The notes beneath the pieces were generated by a model. It saw nothing but the letters and a program-made list of their open reading frames with translations. It had not been told where the DNA came from and did not search any database. A stretch of DNA of 64,000 bases from Pontibacter litorisediminis (GTDB lineage: Bacteria > Bacteroidota > Bacteroidia > Cytophagales > Hymenobacteraceae). Shown here piece after piece: positions 45,376-53,752 of the stretch (positions are counted from its first letter, which is position 1; the number at the start of each line of letters is the position of its first letter). The stretch spans positions 620,001-684,000 of the forward strand of contig NZ_JARDUA010000003.1 in the NCBI RefSeq assembly GCF_029360645.1, given 5' to 3'. The translations under genes were made by a program, and so were the position numbers.

Positions 45376-46092
45376 CTAGAAAGCCAGGTAATACTCCCGC
45401 AGCAGCTCCGTAAACGCGGAGGTATAGGTTACCTTATCCGCTTCCCTGATAAAGAAGTCTTTGAGGGTAGGCGCTGCAACAGGCGCAAACGTGTACGTTT
45501 GAATGTGGCGGATGCACTTGCCGCCGTGGTACGTATGCACCTGCAGCTCCTCCTGCAAGTATAAATCAGAGGCCCTGGCCAGGCCGGCAAAGTATGAGGC
45601 CTCGGTCGGGGGCAGCAGCAAGTATAGCTTCCCGTGCTCTGTCAGGTGCTGCTGGGCAAAGTATAGAATGTCCTCAAAAAGCAGCTCCCCAGTGTGTTTG
45701 GCCGTGTTCTTGGCCGCGTCCGGGGATTTGAGCGAGCTCAGGAAAAAAGGCGGGTTAGAGAGTATAACGTCATACTTCGGGCGCTCCTGCCTGGCAAACT
45801 CCTGCAGGCTCTGCGGGTGCAGCTGCAGTTGGTTGGCCCAGGGGCTGGCGGCAAAGTTTTCCTGCGCCTGCTGCTGCGCCTCCGGGTTGATTTCCACGGC
45901 ATCTATACTTGCCTTGCTGCGCTGCGCCACCATGAGCGAGAGCAGCCCGGTTCCCGCGCCAATATCCAGTATCCGCTGCGCCGCCCCAACTTCCACATAG
46001 GCCCCAAACACGCAGGAGTCGGTGCACACCTTCATGGCGCACCTGTCCTGCTCCACCCGGAACTGCTTGAACTGAAAGTAGGTGTTTGGCAT
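45376..46092 (-). CDS. tRNA1(Val) (adenine(37)-N6)-methyltransferase-like protein
   Basis: A 238-residue SAM methyltransferase of the YfiC/TrmN6 type. It has FRFKQF-like start (YFQFKQFRVEQ), the SAM motif ILDIGAGTGLLSLMVAQR near 41-58 and the catalytic LSNPPFF near 112-118 typical of adenine-N6 methylation. ATG 46092 gives the normal start. The frame continues 39 codons upstream, but that stretch lies in a repeat hairpin and encodes NNEQRL-type low-complexity sequence. Confidence 0.88.
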   Translation of the reverse strand: MPNTYFQFKQFRVEQDRCAMKVCTDSCVFGAYVEVGAAQRILDIGAGTGLLSLMVAQRSKASIDAVEINPEAQQQAQENFAASPWANQLQLHPQSLQEFARQERPKYDVILSNPPFFLSSLKSPDAAKNTAKHTGELLFEDILYFAQQHLTEHGKLYLLLPPTEASYFAGLARASDLYLQEELQVHTYHGGKCIRHIQTYTFAPVAAPTLKDFFIREADKVTYTSAFTELLREYYLAF

Positions 46093-46106
46093 GGGAAGGT
46101 TGTTGT

Positions 46107-46244
46107 TGGTTAACCGTTGTTCGTTAATAGTGATGGTGTTGTGGAGACGAAGTACGTTGTGCCTCTCGTGTGCAGCTTTGCTTTTTGTCAGAGAATTTGG
46201 CTTCTCCACATATTCGAATAACGAACAACGATTAACGAAAAACC
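46107..46244. repeat. Word-based inverted repeat (CGTTGTTCGTTA family)
   Basis: CGTTGTTCGTTAAT on the left (near 46116-46129) is matched by ATAACGAACAACG on the right (near 46218-46230), with about 90 bases between. The words match those at 8931-8996. Confidence 0.6.
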
Positions 46245-46250
46245 AAACTA

Positions 46251-46715
46251 TCAGCTCGGCAGGTAGGCACCCGACTCAAAGCCCTGGTCTTCGAGCAGGT
46301 TGGGGGAGAGGGCGCTGGCTACAGCCAGCTGGTCGCAGCGCTCGTTCTCGGGGTGGCCGGAGTGGCCGCGTATCCAAACGAACTTTACCTTGTGCTTCGG
46401 GTACACGCGCAGGAAGCGGGCCCACAGGTCAGCGTTGGCCTTGCCTTTAAAGGCTTTTTTCTGCCAGCCGAACACCCAGCCCTTCTCCACGGCATCCACC
46501 ACATACTTGGAATCGGAGTAAACGGTAACCGGCATGCCCGGCTTGGTGATCGCCTCCAGCCCCTTGATCACGGCCAGCAGCTCCATGCGGTTGTTGGTTG
46601 TCTTCCGGAACCCCTCCGTCAGCTCCTTCTCATGCTGCTTCCAACGCAGGATAGTGCCGTAACCACCTGGTCCTGGGTTTCCGCGTGAGGCTCCGTCAGT
46701 GTATAGTTCGATCAT
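46251..46715 (-). CDS. rnhA: Ribonuclease HI
   Basis: Degrades RNA in RNA-DNA hybrids. The 154-residue protein has the catalytic acids D7 (ELYTDGASRG), E in NNRMELLAV near 48, D in VYSDSKYVV near 70 and the last Asp in NERCDQLA near 133. The basic handle region WQKKAFKGKANADLW is present. ATG 46715 is chosen; three codons upstream only a TTG is available. Confidence 0.97.
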   Translation of the reverse strand: MIELYTDGASRGNPGPGGYGTILRWKQHEKELTEGFRKTTNNRMELLAVIKGLEAITKPGMPVTVYSDSKYVVDAVEKGWVFGWQKKAFKGKANADLWARFLRVYPKHKVKFVWIRGHSGHPENERCDQLAVASALSPNLLEDQGFESGAYLPS

Positions 46716-46729
46716 GTATTTCAATGAGT

Positions 46730-46795
46730 GAATGAGTGCGTGAGCGAATGAGTGATTTTTTATTCTATATCACTCATCCACTCACGCACTCATTC
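46730..46795. repeat. Word-based hairpin, 26-bp stem (GAATGAGTG family)
   Basis: The arms 46730-46755 and 46770-46795 match at 24 of 26 positions. The stem is built from iterated GAGTGAATGAGTG words and has a T-rich loop. It fills the space between marC and rnhA and could act as a terminator of the minus-strand rnhA or as an mRNA-stabilising hairpin. Confidence 0.75.
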
Positions 46796-46799
46796 AAAA

Positions 46800-47360
46800 T
46801 TATAAGTTAGTCTTAAACAGTTTGATGGCGATAGCCAGCAGGATGATGCCGAACACCTTGCGCAACACGTTGGCGCCGTCTTTGCCGAGTTTACGCTCTA
46901 TCCAGCTGCTTGCTTTTAGTACAATGTACACGAAGACCAGGTTCAGCACGATGCCAACCAATACGTTGGGCAGCGAGTAGGCGGCACGCAGCGAGAGCAG
47001 CGTGGTCATGGTGCCGGCCCCCACAATGAGCGGGAAGGCCAGGGGCACAATAGAGCCGCTCTTGGTTTCCGGGTCGGTATGGAAAAAGTCCTTGCCCAGG
47101 ATCATCTCCAGGCCGATCAGGAAAATGATGATGGCACCGGCCATGGCAAATGACTCAAAGTCGATGCCGAAGAGTTTCAGGATAGACTGCCCCAGGAACA
47201 GGAACGCGATCATCAGGATACCCGAGATAATGGTAGCCTTCTCCGACTCTATTTTGCCCTCGCGCTTGCGCAGGTCGATGATGATCGGAATGGAGCCGAT
47301 GATATCAATCACGGCGAACAGCGTGAGCGTAACCGACGCTATCTCTTTGATGCTAAACAC
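46800..47360 (-). CDS. MarC family integral membrane protein
   Basis: A 186-residue protein with six hydrophobic helices and the MarC/UPF0056 landmarks FAVIDIIGSIPIII near 16-29 and PLAFPLIVGAGTMTTLLSL near 106-124. Despite the name, a role in multiple antibiotic resistance is not established for the family. Same strand as rnhA downstream of it, with a word-based hairpin between. Confidence 0.9.
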   Translation of the reverse strand: MFSIKEIASVTLTLFAVIDIIGSIPIIIDLRKREGKIESEKATIISGILMIAFLFLGQSILKLFGIDFESFAMAGAIIIFLIGLEMILGKDFFHTDPETKSGSIVPLAFPLIVGAGTMTTLLSLRAAYSLPNVLVGIVLNLVFVYIVLKASSWIERKLGKDGANVLRKVFGIILLAIAIKLFKTNL

Positions 47361-47404
47361 GGTAAGTTAGAAAATTAAAGAGTTAAAAAGTTGAAAGCTG
47401 GTTA

Positions 47405-47470
47405 TGGTCTGGGAGCATTTGAGCTTTCCATGCAAAAGAACTCCTAAACGCTCTAACTCCCAAACTCCTC
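47405..47470. repeat. Word-based inverted repeat (GGAGTTTGGGAG words)
   Basis: GGTCTGGGAGCATTTGAG on the left faces CTCTAACTCCCAAACTCC on the right, giving an imperfect hairpin between marC and the class V aminotransferase. It is the same style as the other word-based hairpins but with another word. Confidence 0.45.
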
Positions 47471-47478
47471 CACTTCAA

Positions 47479-48540
47479 TTATGCGTAATAATGCAGAAAG
47501 AAGCGTTTCAGCTCCTCGTACTCCTCATCCAGTATGGCCGGGAAATTGGCGATGCGGAACGTGTTGCGCGCCCAGGGGCCGTAGCCGTTGCCCAGGCGGA
47601 TGTTGTGGTGCAGTGCGCGCTTTTTAGCATCCTCCACCAGTTTCTCGTTGCCTACCAGTGTAACCACAGTTTTAGAGCGCACCTCCTCATTCTCCACCAG
47701 CGGCCTGAAATCCACGAACTGCTCAAAAAAAGTATACAGGTCCTGCGCGCGGTCGGTCAGGTGCTGGTCTATGCCCTTTATAAACGGCCTGTCTTCGAGC
47801 ATGCGCTTGAGCAGGTAAATGTTCAGTTCGTTGGGCGTATGGGTGGTCTGGTAGTTCAGCATTTTCTCATACATCGGCACCAGGCTGTTGTAGTGGCTGC
47901 GCTCGGCCATCTTCTTCGCCCGAAAGATCGCGCGCGGCGAGCAGGCCATCACCGCCAGCCCCGGCGGCAGGCCAAAGCACTTCTGCACGGAGGCAAACCA
48001 GATATCGGCTTTAATCAGCTTCAGGTTCAGCCCCGCCATCGACGAGGTGGCATCCACGGCGATCAATGTGTCGCGGAAGCGGTTGTGCAGGTTTAGGATG
48101 GTGGTCGGGCCCACCTGGGTGCCATTGGAGGTCTCATTCTGCGTAAAGCAGATCAGTTCGGTGTCGGAGCTGATCTGCAGCTCACTCACCGGCATCGGCT
48201 CGTTCAGGTCATACTTCACACCGTCTGACTGTGGCCGCAGCTTCTTGGCATACTCAAACCACTTTTCTCCGAAAGAGCCGTTGTAGATGTGGAAACTCTT
48301 GAGTTTTGTCAGGCTCTGGATAAGGATCTCCCAACACTCGGTGGCCGACGAGGCGAAGAAAATATAATAATCCTGCGGGATGTTGAGCTTGCGCTTGATA
48401 GAGTTCACTACCGCCCGCGACATCTGCACGAACTGCTCGCCCCGGTGCGGTGTGTTCAGGATGCCCTCGTCATACGCATCTGCCAGGTAGGTGCGCAGCT
48501 CGGGGTATACTTTGGATGGACCAGGATAGAAGTTGAGCAT
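47479..48540 (-). CDS. Class V aminotransferase, phosphoserine aminotransferase-like
   Basis: A PLP enzyme of 353 residues. It begins NFYPGPSKVYPEL, as phosphoserine aminotransferases do, and has the PLP lysine in SVQKCFGLPPG near 198. The first 40 residues carry TPHRGEQF where SerC has SHR. This Bacteroidota branch is often annotated as SerC or alanine-glyoxylate-type, and the true substrate is not settled by sequence. Upstream lies a small ATATAGC/GCTATAT palindrome. Confidence 0.85.
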   Translation of the reverse strand: MLNFYPGPSKVYPELRTYLADAYDEGILNTPHRGEQFVQMSRAVVNSIKRKLNIPQDYYIFFASSATECWEILIQSLTKLKSFHIYNGSFGEKWFEYAKKLRPQSDGVKYDLNEPMPVSELQISSDTELICFTQNETSNGTQVGPTTILNLHNRFRDTLIAVDATSSMAGLNLKLIKADIWFASVQKCFGLPPGLAVMACSPRAIFRAKKMAERSHYNSLVPMYEKMLNYQTTHTPNELNIYLLKRMLEDRPFIKGIDQHLTDRAQDLYTFFEQFVDFRPLVENEEVRSKTVVTLVGNEKLVEDAKKRALHHNIRLGNGYGPWARNTFRIANFPAILDEEYEELKRFFLHYYA

Positions 48541-48620
48541 GGGCGAAGGTTTTATATAGCTGTTGCGCTATATTATAAAATTTGTATTTAACGAACCTAT
48601 AACGTCGCGGGTTGCAGATT

Positions 48621-49067
48621 TTATACAGTAAAGCCGATCTGTTTTGGCTTTAGCCGCTCAAAGTACTGCAGCGCCAGCCGGTAGCTCTCCAGCCCGAAAC
48701 CGCTGATGCTGCCCTTACAGTAAGGGGCGATCATGCTTTTCTGGCGCCAGGCCTCTCGGGCGAAGATGTTGGAAATATGCACCTCCACCACGGGCGTATC
48801 TATGGCCCTGATGGCATCGGATATGGCTACCGATGTATGGGTGTAGGCACCGGCATTAAAGATAATGCCTTTGTAGCTAAAGCCCACCTCGTGCAGCTTA
48901 TCGATAAGCACGCCCTCTGTGTTTGACTGGAAGTACGACAGCTCCAGCGCCGGAAAAGCCTGCTTCAGCTCCTCAAAGTAGTCCTCAAAAGAGCGGCTTC
49001 CGTACACCGACTTCTCGCGCACACCCAGCAGGTTCAGGTTTGGGCCGTTCAGGATAAGTATCTTCAT
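48621..49067 (-). CDS. aroQ: 3-dehydroquinate dehydratase, type II
   Basis: Third step of the shikimate pathway. The 148-residue dodecameric type has NGPNLNLLGVRE (8-19) with the active-site Arg17, catalytic Tyr22, the NAGAYTHTSVA loop near 72-82 and VEVHISN with the catalytic His near 98. ATG 49067 gives the standard start MKILILNGPN. The promoter-like box at 49097-49104 lies 30 bases upstream. Confidence 0.96.
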   Translation of the reverse strand: MKILILNGPNLNLLGVREKSVYGSRSFEDYFEELKQAFPALELSYFQSNTEGVLIDKLHEVGFSYKGIIFNAGAYTHTSVAISDAIRAIDTPVVEVHISNIFAREAWRQKSMIAPYCKGSISGFGLESYRLALQYFERLKPKQIGFTV

Positions 49068-49096
49068 AGTTCTGCGTATACAACTTTCCAAAGCTA

Positions 49097-49104
49097 CAAA
49101 GGTA
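49097..49104 (-). promoter_or_regulatory. Probable -7 box of aroQ promoter
   Basis: The minus strand reads TACCTTTG, a TAnnTTTG match, 30 bases before the aroQ start. It is 9 bases from a plus-strand box at 49114-49121. Confidence 0.6.
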
Positions 49105-49113
49105 AGGATTAAC

Positions 49114-49121
49114 TATCTTTG
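49114..49121 (+). promoter_or_regulatory. Possible divergent -7 box toward xerD
   Basis: TATCTTTG on the plus strand, about 120 bases before xerD. A TATACTTTA box at 49177-49185 is a nearer alternative. Confidence 0.4.
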
Positions 49122-49241
49122 CTCTATTCTTTGACAAAAGAATTATAGACGAAGGAAAAATGACTTCAGCAATTATACTTTATTGAGGAAGGATCTTTTA
49201 CAAGGATAGTCTTTTGTACAATAGTCTTTCTTCCCCAACAT

Positions 49242-50141
49242 ATGAACTGGCGCATCTGTATCAAGCAATTCGAGGAGTACCTGAAACTGGAGAAGTCGCT
49301 CTCGCGGCACTCGGTAGAAGCCTATGGGCGTGATGTGCGCAAGCTGATCGAGTTTTTGGATGCGAAGGGGCTACAAGTTGCGCCAGAGGACGTGTCGCCG
49401 GCCATACTACGGGATTTCCTGGAGTGGATAAACGAACTGGGAATGACGCCCCACTCGCAGGCGCGGACGCTGTCCGGCATCCGGGCTTTTTACAAGTTCC
49501 TGATCATGGAGGACATGATGCAGACGGACCCGACCGATACGATTGAAGCGCCAAAACTCAATCGCAAGCTGCCTGACACGCTGGAGTTTCATGAGATAGA
49601 GCAGCTCTTGGCGGCCATAGACCTTTCCACGCCCGAAGGCACCCGCAACCGCGCCATGCTGGAAACACTCTACAGTTCCGGCCTCCGGGTGTCGGAGCTG
49701 CTGGACCTTCGCATCAGCAACCTATACGCAGATGCGGGCTTCCTGAAGGTTGCCGGTAAAGGCGATAAGGAGCGCCTGGTGCCGATTGGCCGGGATGCCC
49801 TGAAGCACATCCAGCTGTACCGCGAGGGTATCCGTTGCCACCTCAACATCAAGAAAGGGCACGAGGACGTCCTGTTCCTGAACCGGCGCGGCGCCAAAAT
49901 GACCCGCGTGATGGTGTTCACGATCATCAAGGACCTGGCGGCTAAGGCCGGAATCCAGAAAACTGTGAGTCCTCATACCTTTCGGCACTCTTTTGCCACA
50001 CACCTAATTGAGGGCGGTGCCGACCTGCGGGCCGTGCAGGAGATGCTGGGCCACGAGTCCATCACCACCACCGAAATCTACACCCACCTCGACCGCGATT
50101 ACCTGAAGCAGGTGATCAAGGATTTTCATCCAAGAAGTTAG
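49242..50141 (+). CDS. xerD: Site-specific tyrosine recombinase XerD
   Basis: Resolves chromosome dimers at dif with XerC, activated by FtsK (encoded 3.6 kb downstream). The 299-residue protein has a SAM-like core-binding domain (1-95) and the catalytic residues R149 (SSGLRVSELL), K173, H245 and R248 (PHTFRHSFATHL), H271 (LGHESI) and Y280. The C-terminal THLDRDYLKQVIKDFHPRS fits XerD more than XerC. Nothing nearby suggests an integrative element, so it is the chromosomal recombinase. Confidence 0.93.
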   Translation: MNWRICIKQFEEYLKLEKSLSRHSVEAYGRDVRKLIEFLDAKGLQVAPEDVSPAILRDFLEWINELGMTPHSQARTLSGIRAFYKFLIMEDMMQTDPTDTIEAPKLNRKLPDTLEFHEIEQLLAAIDLSTPEGTRNRAMLETLYSSGLRVSELLDLRISNLYADAGFLKVAGKGDKERLVPIGRDALKHIQLYREGIRCHLNIKKGHEDVLFLNRRGAKMTRVMVFTIIKDLAAKAGIQKTVSPHTFRHSFATHLIEGGADLRAVQEMLGHESITTTEIYTHLDRDYLKQVIKDFHPRS

Positions 50142-50389
50142 ACAGGTCGCATCCAGGCCGCCAAGGCTTAGGGAGCTACCGATTGGCTGGGCATAGCAAG
50201 GTAGCGGCCGTGCTGCCTTCTTCGCTGGCATTTCTCCAGAGAACCTGCTCTGGTGGCTCCCGGCTCTTTGCCATACTTGCCTCTGAGGAAGACACTGGCT
50301 TTCCTGCTATTTTTTGGGGAGATGTTTTGTAAGTATGTAAAGTGTTATATATTTATCGGTCAAAATATATTAATACTTACATACAAGTT

Positions 50390-51367
50390 ATGGAACAAAC
50401 TTCTACTGTCCTGGAAACGCCTGTTTCCACCCCAACCCTGTTCTTTAAAGGAAAGGGCTCCGAACTCTTCAGTATCCAGATCGTGAACATCGCGCTGATG
50501 CTGGTTACCCTTGGCCTTTACTACCCTTGGGCCAAAGCCAAAAGCATGCAGTACGTTTACCGGAAAACGGAGCTGGCCGGCAGTCCCTTCAATTTCCACG
50601 GCACCGGCAAAGAAATGTTCATCGGCTTCATCAAAGGCATTGCCATGATAGCGATCCTGTATACCATCTTGCTGTATGGCATGTTTAGCTACGACCCAAT
50701 TACGTACCTGTATTGCGTGCTCGTTTTCTTTGCCGGGGTAAGTGTGCTGATACCGCTTGCCCTGCATGGCATGATGCGCTACCGCACGTCCCGCACCAGT
50801 TGGCGTGGCATCCACATGGGCTACAGAGGCTCTCTGGGTAGGATGTACAAAGTATACTTCCTCAATACACTGCTGACCATCGTTACGCTTGGCCTCTATA
50901 CCTCCTGGTTTACGGTGAACCTGCGCAAGGAGATCATCGGCAACATGCGCTTCGGAAATGCCCGTTTTAGTTATGAAGGCGAAGGCAGTGAGCTGTTTAT
51001 GCTGCACCTGAAAGGCTACTTCCTGTCCATGTTCACATTGGGTATCTACCTTTTCTGGTACGCCAAAGATTTGATAAACTTTTACATCAACAACATCTTT
51101 ATAGAGCAGGACGGCAAGTATAGCCGCCTCGACTCCTCCCTTACCGGCTCGCAGTACTTCGTGCTGGCGCTGGGTAATCTGCTGATCATGGTATTTACGC
51201 TGGGCCTGGGCTACTCCTGGGTTATTACACGCACCATGTCTGCCCTGGTGAACAACTGCGAGATTTTAGGGGATTTCAACCCCGATGCGCTGGCCCAGAC
51301 GGAGGAAGAGTATAAAAACGCTACTTACGAGGATGTTGCCGACATGCTGGACATCGGCATTGTATAG
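50390..51367 (+). CDS. YjgN family (DUF898) membrane protein
   Basis: A 325-residue polytopic membrane protein with internal repeats: FKGKGSELF near 20, FHGTGKEMF near 67 and YEGEGSELF near 196 each precede hydrophobic hairpins with the TLGLYYPWAK-type motif. Function unknown for the family. ATG 50390 gives the expected start; the frame extends 16 codons upstream. An M48 peptidase gene follows 8 bp later, a pairing I believe is common for this family. Confidence 0.87.
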   Translation: MEQTSTVLETPVSTPTLFFKGKGSELFSIQIVNIALMLVTLGLYYPWAKAKSMQYVYRKTELAGSPFNFHGTGKEMFIGFIKGIAMIAILYTILLYGMFSYDPITYLYCVLVFFAGVSVLIPLALHGMMRYRTSRTSWRGIHMGYRGSLGRMYKVYFLNTLLTIVTLGLYTSWFTVNLRKEIIGNMRFGNARFSYEGEGSELFMLHLKGYFLSMFTLGIYLFWYAKDLINFYINNIFIEQDGKYSRLDSSLTGSQYFVLALGNLLIMVFTLGLGYSWVITRTMSALVNNCEILGDFNPDALAQTEEEYKNATYEDVADMLDIGIV

Positions 51368-51375
51368 TATAAGGT

Positions 51376-52443
51376 ATGTTTGAAGGAAAATTTTACAACG
51401 GGCGTACCTCCAAAGGTATGCCCGCTTTCATTAAGCTGGAGCCGGGCCGTATCTGCATAAACTGGCACACGGAGGAGGAAAGCGGTACCGAAGCCTGGAA
51501 CCTGCAGGATATCCACAAGCTGGAGTTTAACGACGCCACCACCGTGCTGGAGTATGGCAAGTTTCCCCGCCAAAGTATAGCCGTGTTTGAGCAGGGCTTT
51601 GCAGAGGCGCTGGAGCAGCAGTACCGCGGGGCAGCCTTCCTTTCCTCCAGGTATAACTCCTTTCTGAAGACGGGTGCCAAAGGGATCATCATCGGCGGCC
51701 TGTGTTTGCTGCTTTTGGCGGTGGCGCTGTTTTTCTGGGGCGTGCCTGCCCTGGCCGAAAGAGTGGCCGCGCATTTCCCCAAGGACTACGAGCATGCGAT
51801 GGGGCAGAAGCTGTATGCTCAGATGCTGGACGGCTACACGGTGGACTCCGCCAAAACCGAGGCACTGCAGCAGTACCTGAGCGCGCTGGACGTGCAGTCG
51901 GATTTCCCGATCCGCGTGACGGTGGTGGAGGACGACATGGTAAACGCCTTTGCCCTGCCGGGTGGCTTTATCGTGGTGCACGATGCCATACTGGATAAAA
52001 TGGAGCACCACGAGGAGCTGGCGGGTTTGCTGGGGCACGAGATCGGGCACGTGCAGCTGCGGCACTCCACCAAAGCCATTGCCCGTAGCTTATCGCACTA
52101 CATGCTGCTGTCGGTGCTGTTTGGCGATGTGAGCGGTATTGCTGCCGTGATCGTGGACAATGCCTCCTCCATGTATAGCCTGGAGTACAGCCGCAAGGCA
52201 GAAACGGAGTCGGACAGAGCGGGGCTAGAGCTGCTGGCGCAGAATAACCTGAACCCGCAGGGCATGGTGCTGCTGATGGAGCGCCTGAATTCTGACGAGC
52301 CGGAGTTCCTGAAGTTTATCAGCACCCACCCCCGCACCGAGGACAGGATACAGGAGCTGAACAAGCTGATAAAAGAGGAAACGTATGAAACCGCTCCCAA
52401 CCCGGCTTTGGAGGCAGCCTGGGAAGAGTTGAAGAAGGAGTAG
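51376..52443 (+). CDS. M48 family metallopeptidase with N-terminal extension
   Basis: A 355-residue protein. Residues 1-85 form a beta-rich domain (FEGKFYNGRTSKGMPAFIKL) seen in peptidases paired with DUF898. One transmembrane helix lies at about 103-123. The M48 domain follows with HEIGH at 221-225 and a third zinc ligand in the AETESDRAGLELL helix near 276-288. It is a membrane-anchored zinc protease, probably facing the periplasm. Substrate unknown; the YjgN partner upstream is the obvious candidate for a functional link. Confidence 0.92.
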   Translation: MFEGKFYNGRTSKGMPAFIKLEPGRICINWHTEEESGTEAWNLQDIHKLEFNDATTVLEYGKFPRQSIAVFEQGFAEALEQQYRGAAFLSSRYNSFLKTGAKGIIIGGLCLLLLAVALFFWGVPALAERVAAHFPKDYEHAMGQKLYAQMLDGYTVDSAKTEALQQYLSALDVQSDFPIRVTVVEDDMVNAFALPGGFIVVHDAILDKMEHHEELAGLLGHEIGHVQLRHSTKAIARSLSHYMLLSVLFGDVSGIAAVIVDNASSMYSLEYSRKAETESDRAGLELLAQNNLNPQGMVLLMERLNSDEPEFLKFISTHPRTEDRIQELNKLIKEETYETAPNPALEAAWEELKKE

Positions 52444-52608
52444 CTGTTGCCGCCACAAAAGGCCTCGCAGTGGGCGCACTTGCCACGGAGCGTTTCGGGG
52501 AGAGCCTGATAGACGGCAACGCTGTAGCGCATGCCCCGCGGTGCTGGGAGACAGGGCGGGGCATGCGTAAAAAATCCACTTCCCGCAGCAATCATTAAAT
52601 CCTAATCC

Positions 52609-52616
52609 TATCTTTG
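52609..52616 (+). promoter_or_regulatory. Probable -7 box of pyrD promoter
   Basis: TATCTTTG matches TAnnTTTG, 29 bases before the GTG start of pyrD. Confidence 0.6.
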
Positions 52617-52645
52617 CAGGCAAGTATAACCTAACCCCATACACT

Positions 52646-53677
52646 GTGTACAAGAGCCTCCTGCGCCCGCTGCTTTTCCAGCTCGACCCCGAGAAAGTGC
52701 ATTACCTCACCACCGATGCCCTGCGCACCTCGCTTAAGCTGCCTTTCGCCAAAAGCATTACCGAAAGCATGTTTAAGGTGGAGGACCCGAGGCTGGAGCG
52801 CGAGCTGTTTGGCCTGAGGTTTCCGAACCCGGTGGGCCTGGCCGCAGGCTTTGATAAGGACGCGATGCTGGTAGATGAGCTGGGCGAGCTGGGCTTCGGC
52901 TTTGTGGAAATAGGCACGCTGACGCCCAAACCGCAGCCGGGCAACGACAGGCCGCGCCTGTTCCGCCTGCCGCAGGACCAGGCCATCATCAACCGCATGG
53001 GCTTTAACAACAAAGGCGTGGACGCGGCCGTGCGGAGGCTGGAGAAACGCAAGAGCAACATCATTGTGGGGGGCAACATCGGCAAGAACAAGGTGACGCC
53101 AAACGAGGAGGCGCTCAGCGACTACCTGTACTGCTTCAGGGCGCTGTTCCACGTGGTGGATTACTTTGTGGTGAACGTGAGCTCGCCGAACACCCCGGAC
53201 CTGCGCGCGCTGCAGGACAAGGAGCCGCTGCAGAAGCTGTTGGTGTCGCTGCAGGAGGAGAACCAGAAAATGGGCACGCCCAAGCCACTTTTGCTCAAAA
53301 TCGCCCCGGACCTGAACCTGGACCAGCTTAACGACATCATCGAGATTGCCCAGGAAGCCAGGCTCAGCGGTATTATCGGCACCAACACTACCGTGAGCCG
53401 CGCCGGCCTGCAAACACCGGAGGCACGGGTGCAGGAGATAGGTATGGGCGGCCTGAGCGGCAAACCCCTGACAACCCATTCCACCCAGATCATACAGCAC
53501 CTGCGCACTTACCTGCCGCCCGAGATTCGCCTGATTGGCGTGGGAGGCATCATGACGGCGCAGGACGCGGTTGACAAGCTGAACGCCGGCGCTGACCTGG
53601 TGCAGCTCTACACAGGCTTCATCTACGAGGGCCCATCCCTGATTAGCCAGATCAATAAAAAATTACTTTCCCGGTAA
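52646..53677 (+). CDS. pyrD: Dihydroorotate dehydrogenase (quinone), class 2
   Basis: Oxidises dihydroorotate to orotate in pyrimidine synthesis with electrons passed to quinone. The 343-residue FMN TIM barrel carries the N-terminal membrane-association segment [20 protein letters not shown] typical of class 2, the [14 protein letters not shown] region near 57-70 and the catalytic Ser in [12 protein letters not shown] near 176. It starts with GTG at 52646. pyrF lies 3.5 kb downstream but is not in the same unit. Confidence 0.96.
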   Translation: MYKSLLRPLLFQLDPEKVHYLTTDALRTSLKLPFAKSITESMFKVEDPRLERELFGLRFPNPVGLAAGFDKDAMLVDELGELGFGFVEIGTLTPKPQPGNDRPRLFRLPQDQAIINRMGFNNKGVDAAVRRLEKRKSNIIVGGNIGKNKVTPNEEALSDYLYCFRALFHVVDYFVVNVSSPNTPDLRALQDKEPLQKLLVSLQEENQKMGTPKPLLLKIAPDLNLDQLNDIIEIAQEARLSGIIGTNTTVSRAGLQTPEARVQEIGMGGLSGKPLTTHSTQIIQHLRTYLPPEIRLIGVGGIMTAQDAVDKLNAGADLVQLYTGFIYEGPSLISQINKKLLSR

Positions 53678-53721
53678 GGTATATTCGGGCACATAGGCTA
53701 AGGCATTGCCACGAAAAAGTG

Positions 53722-53729
53722 TAAATTTG
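53722..53729 (+). promoter_or_regulatory. Probable -7 box of ftsK promoter
   Basis: TAAATTTG matches TAnnTTTG, 23 bases before the ftsK ATG. Confidence 0.55.
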
Positions 53730-53752
53730 GGATTCTAACGATAGCTGAGGGT

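Noticed and set aside
49242..50141. Tyrosine recombinase as an integron or phage integrase linked to the cassette-like insert
   Set aside because: Length, motifs and C-terminus fit chromosomal XerD, it is 9 kb from the insert, and it lacks the extra integron-integrase patch between the catalytic boxes.
52631..53500. Minus-strand frame of 289 codons opposite pyrD
   Set aside because: Shadow of pyrD; Gln/His/Val-rich with no motifs.
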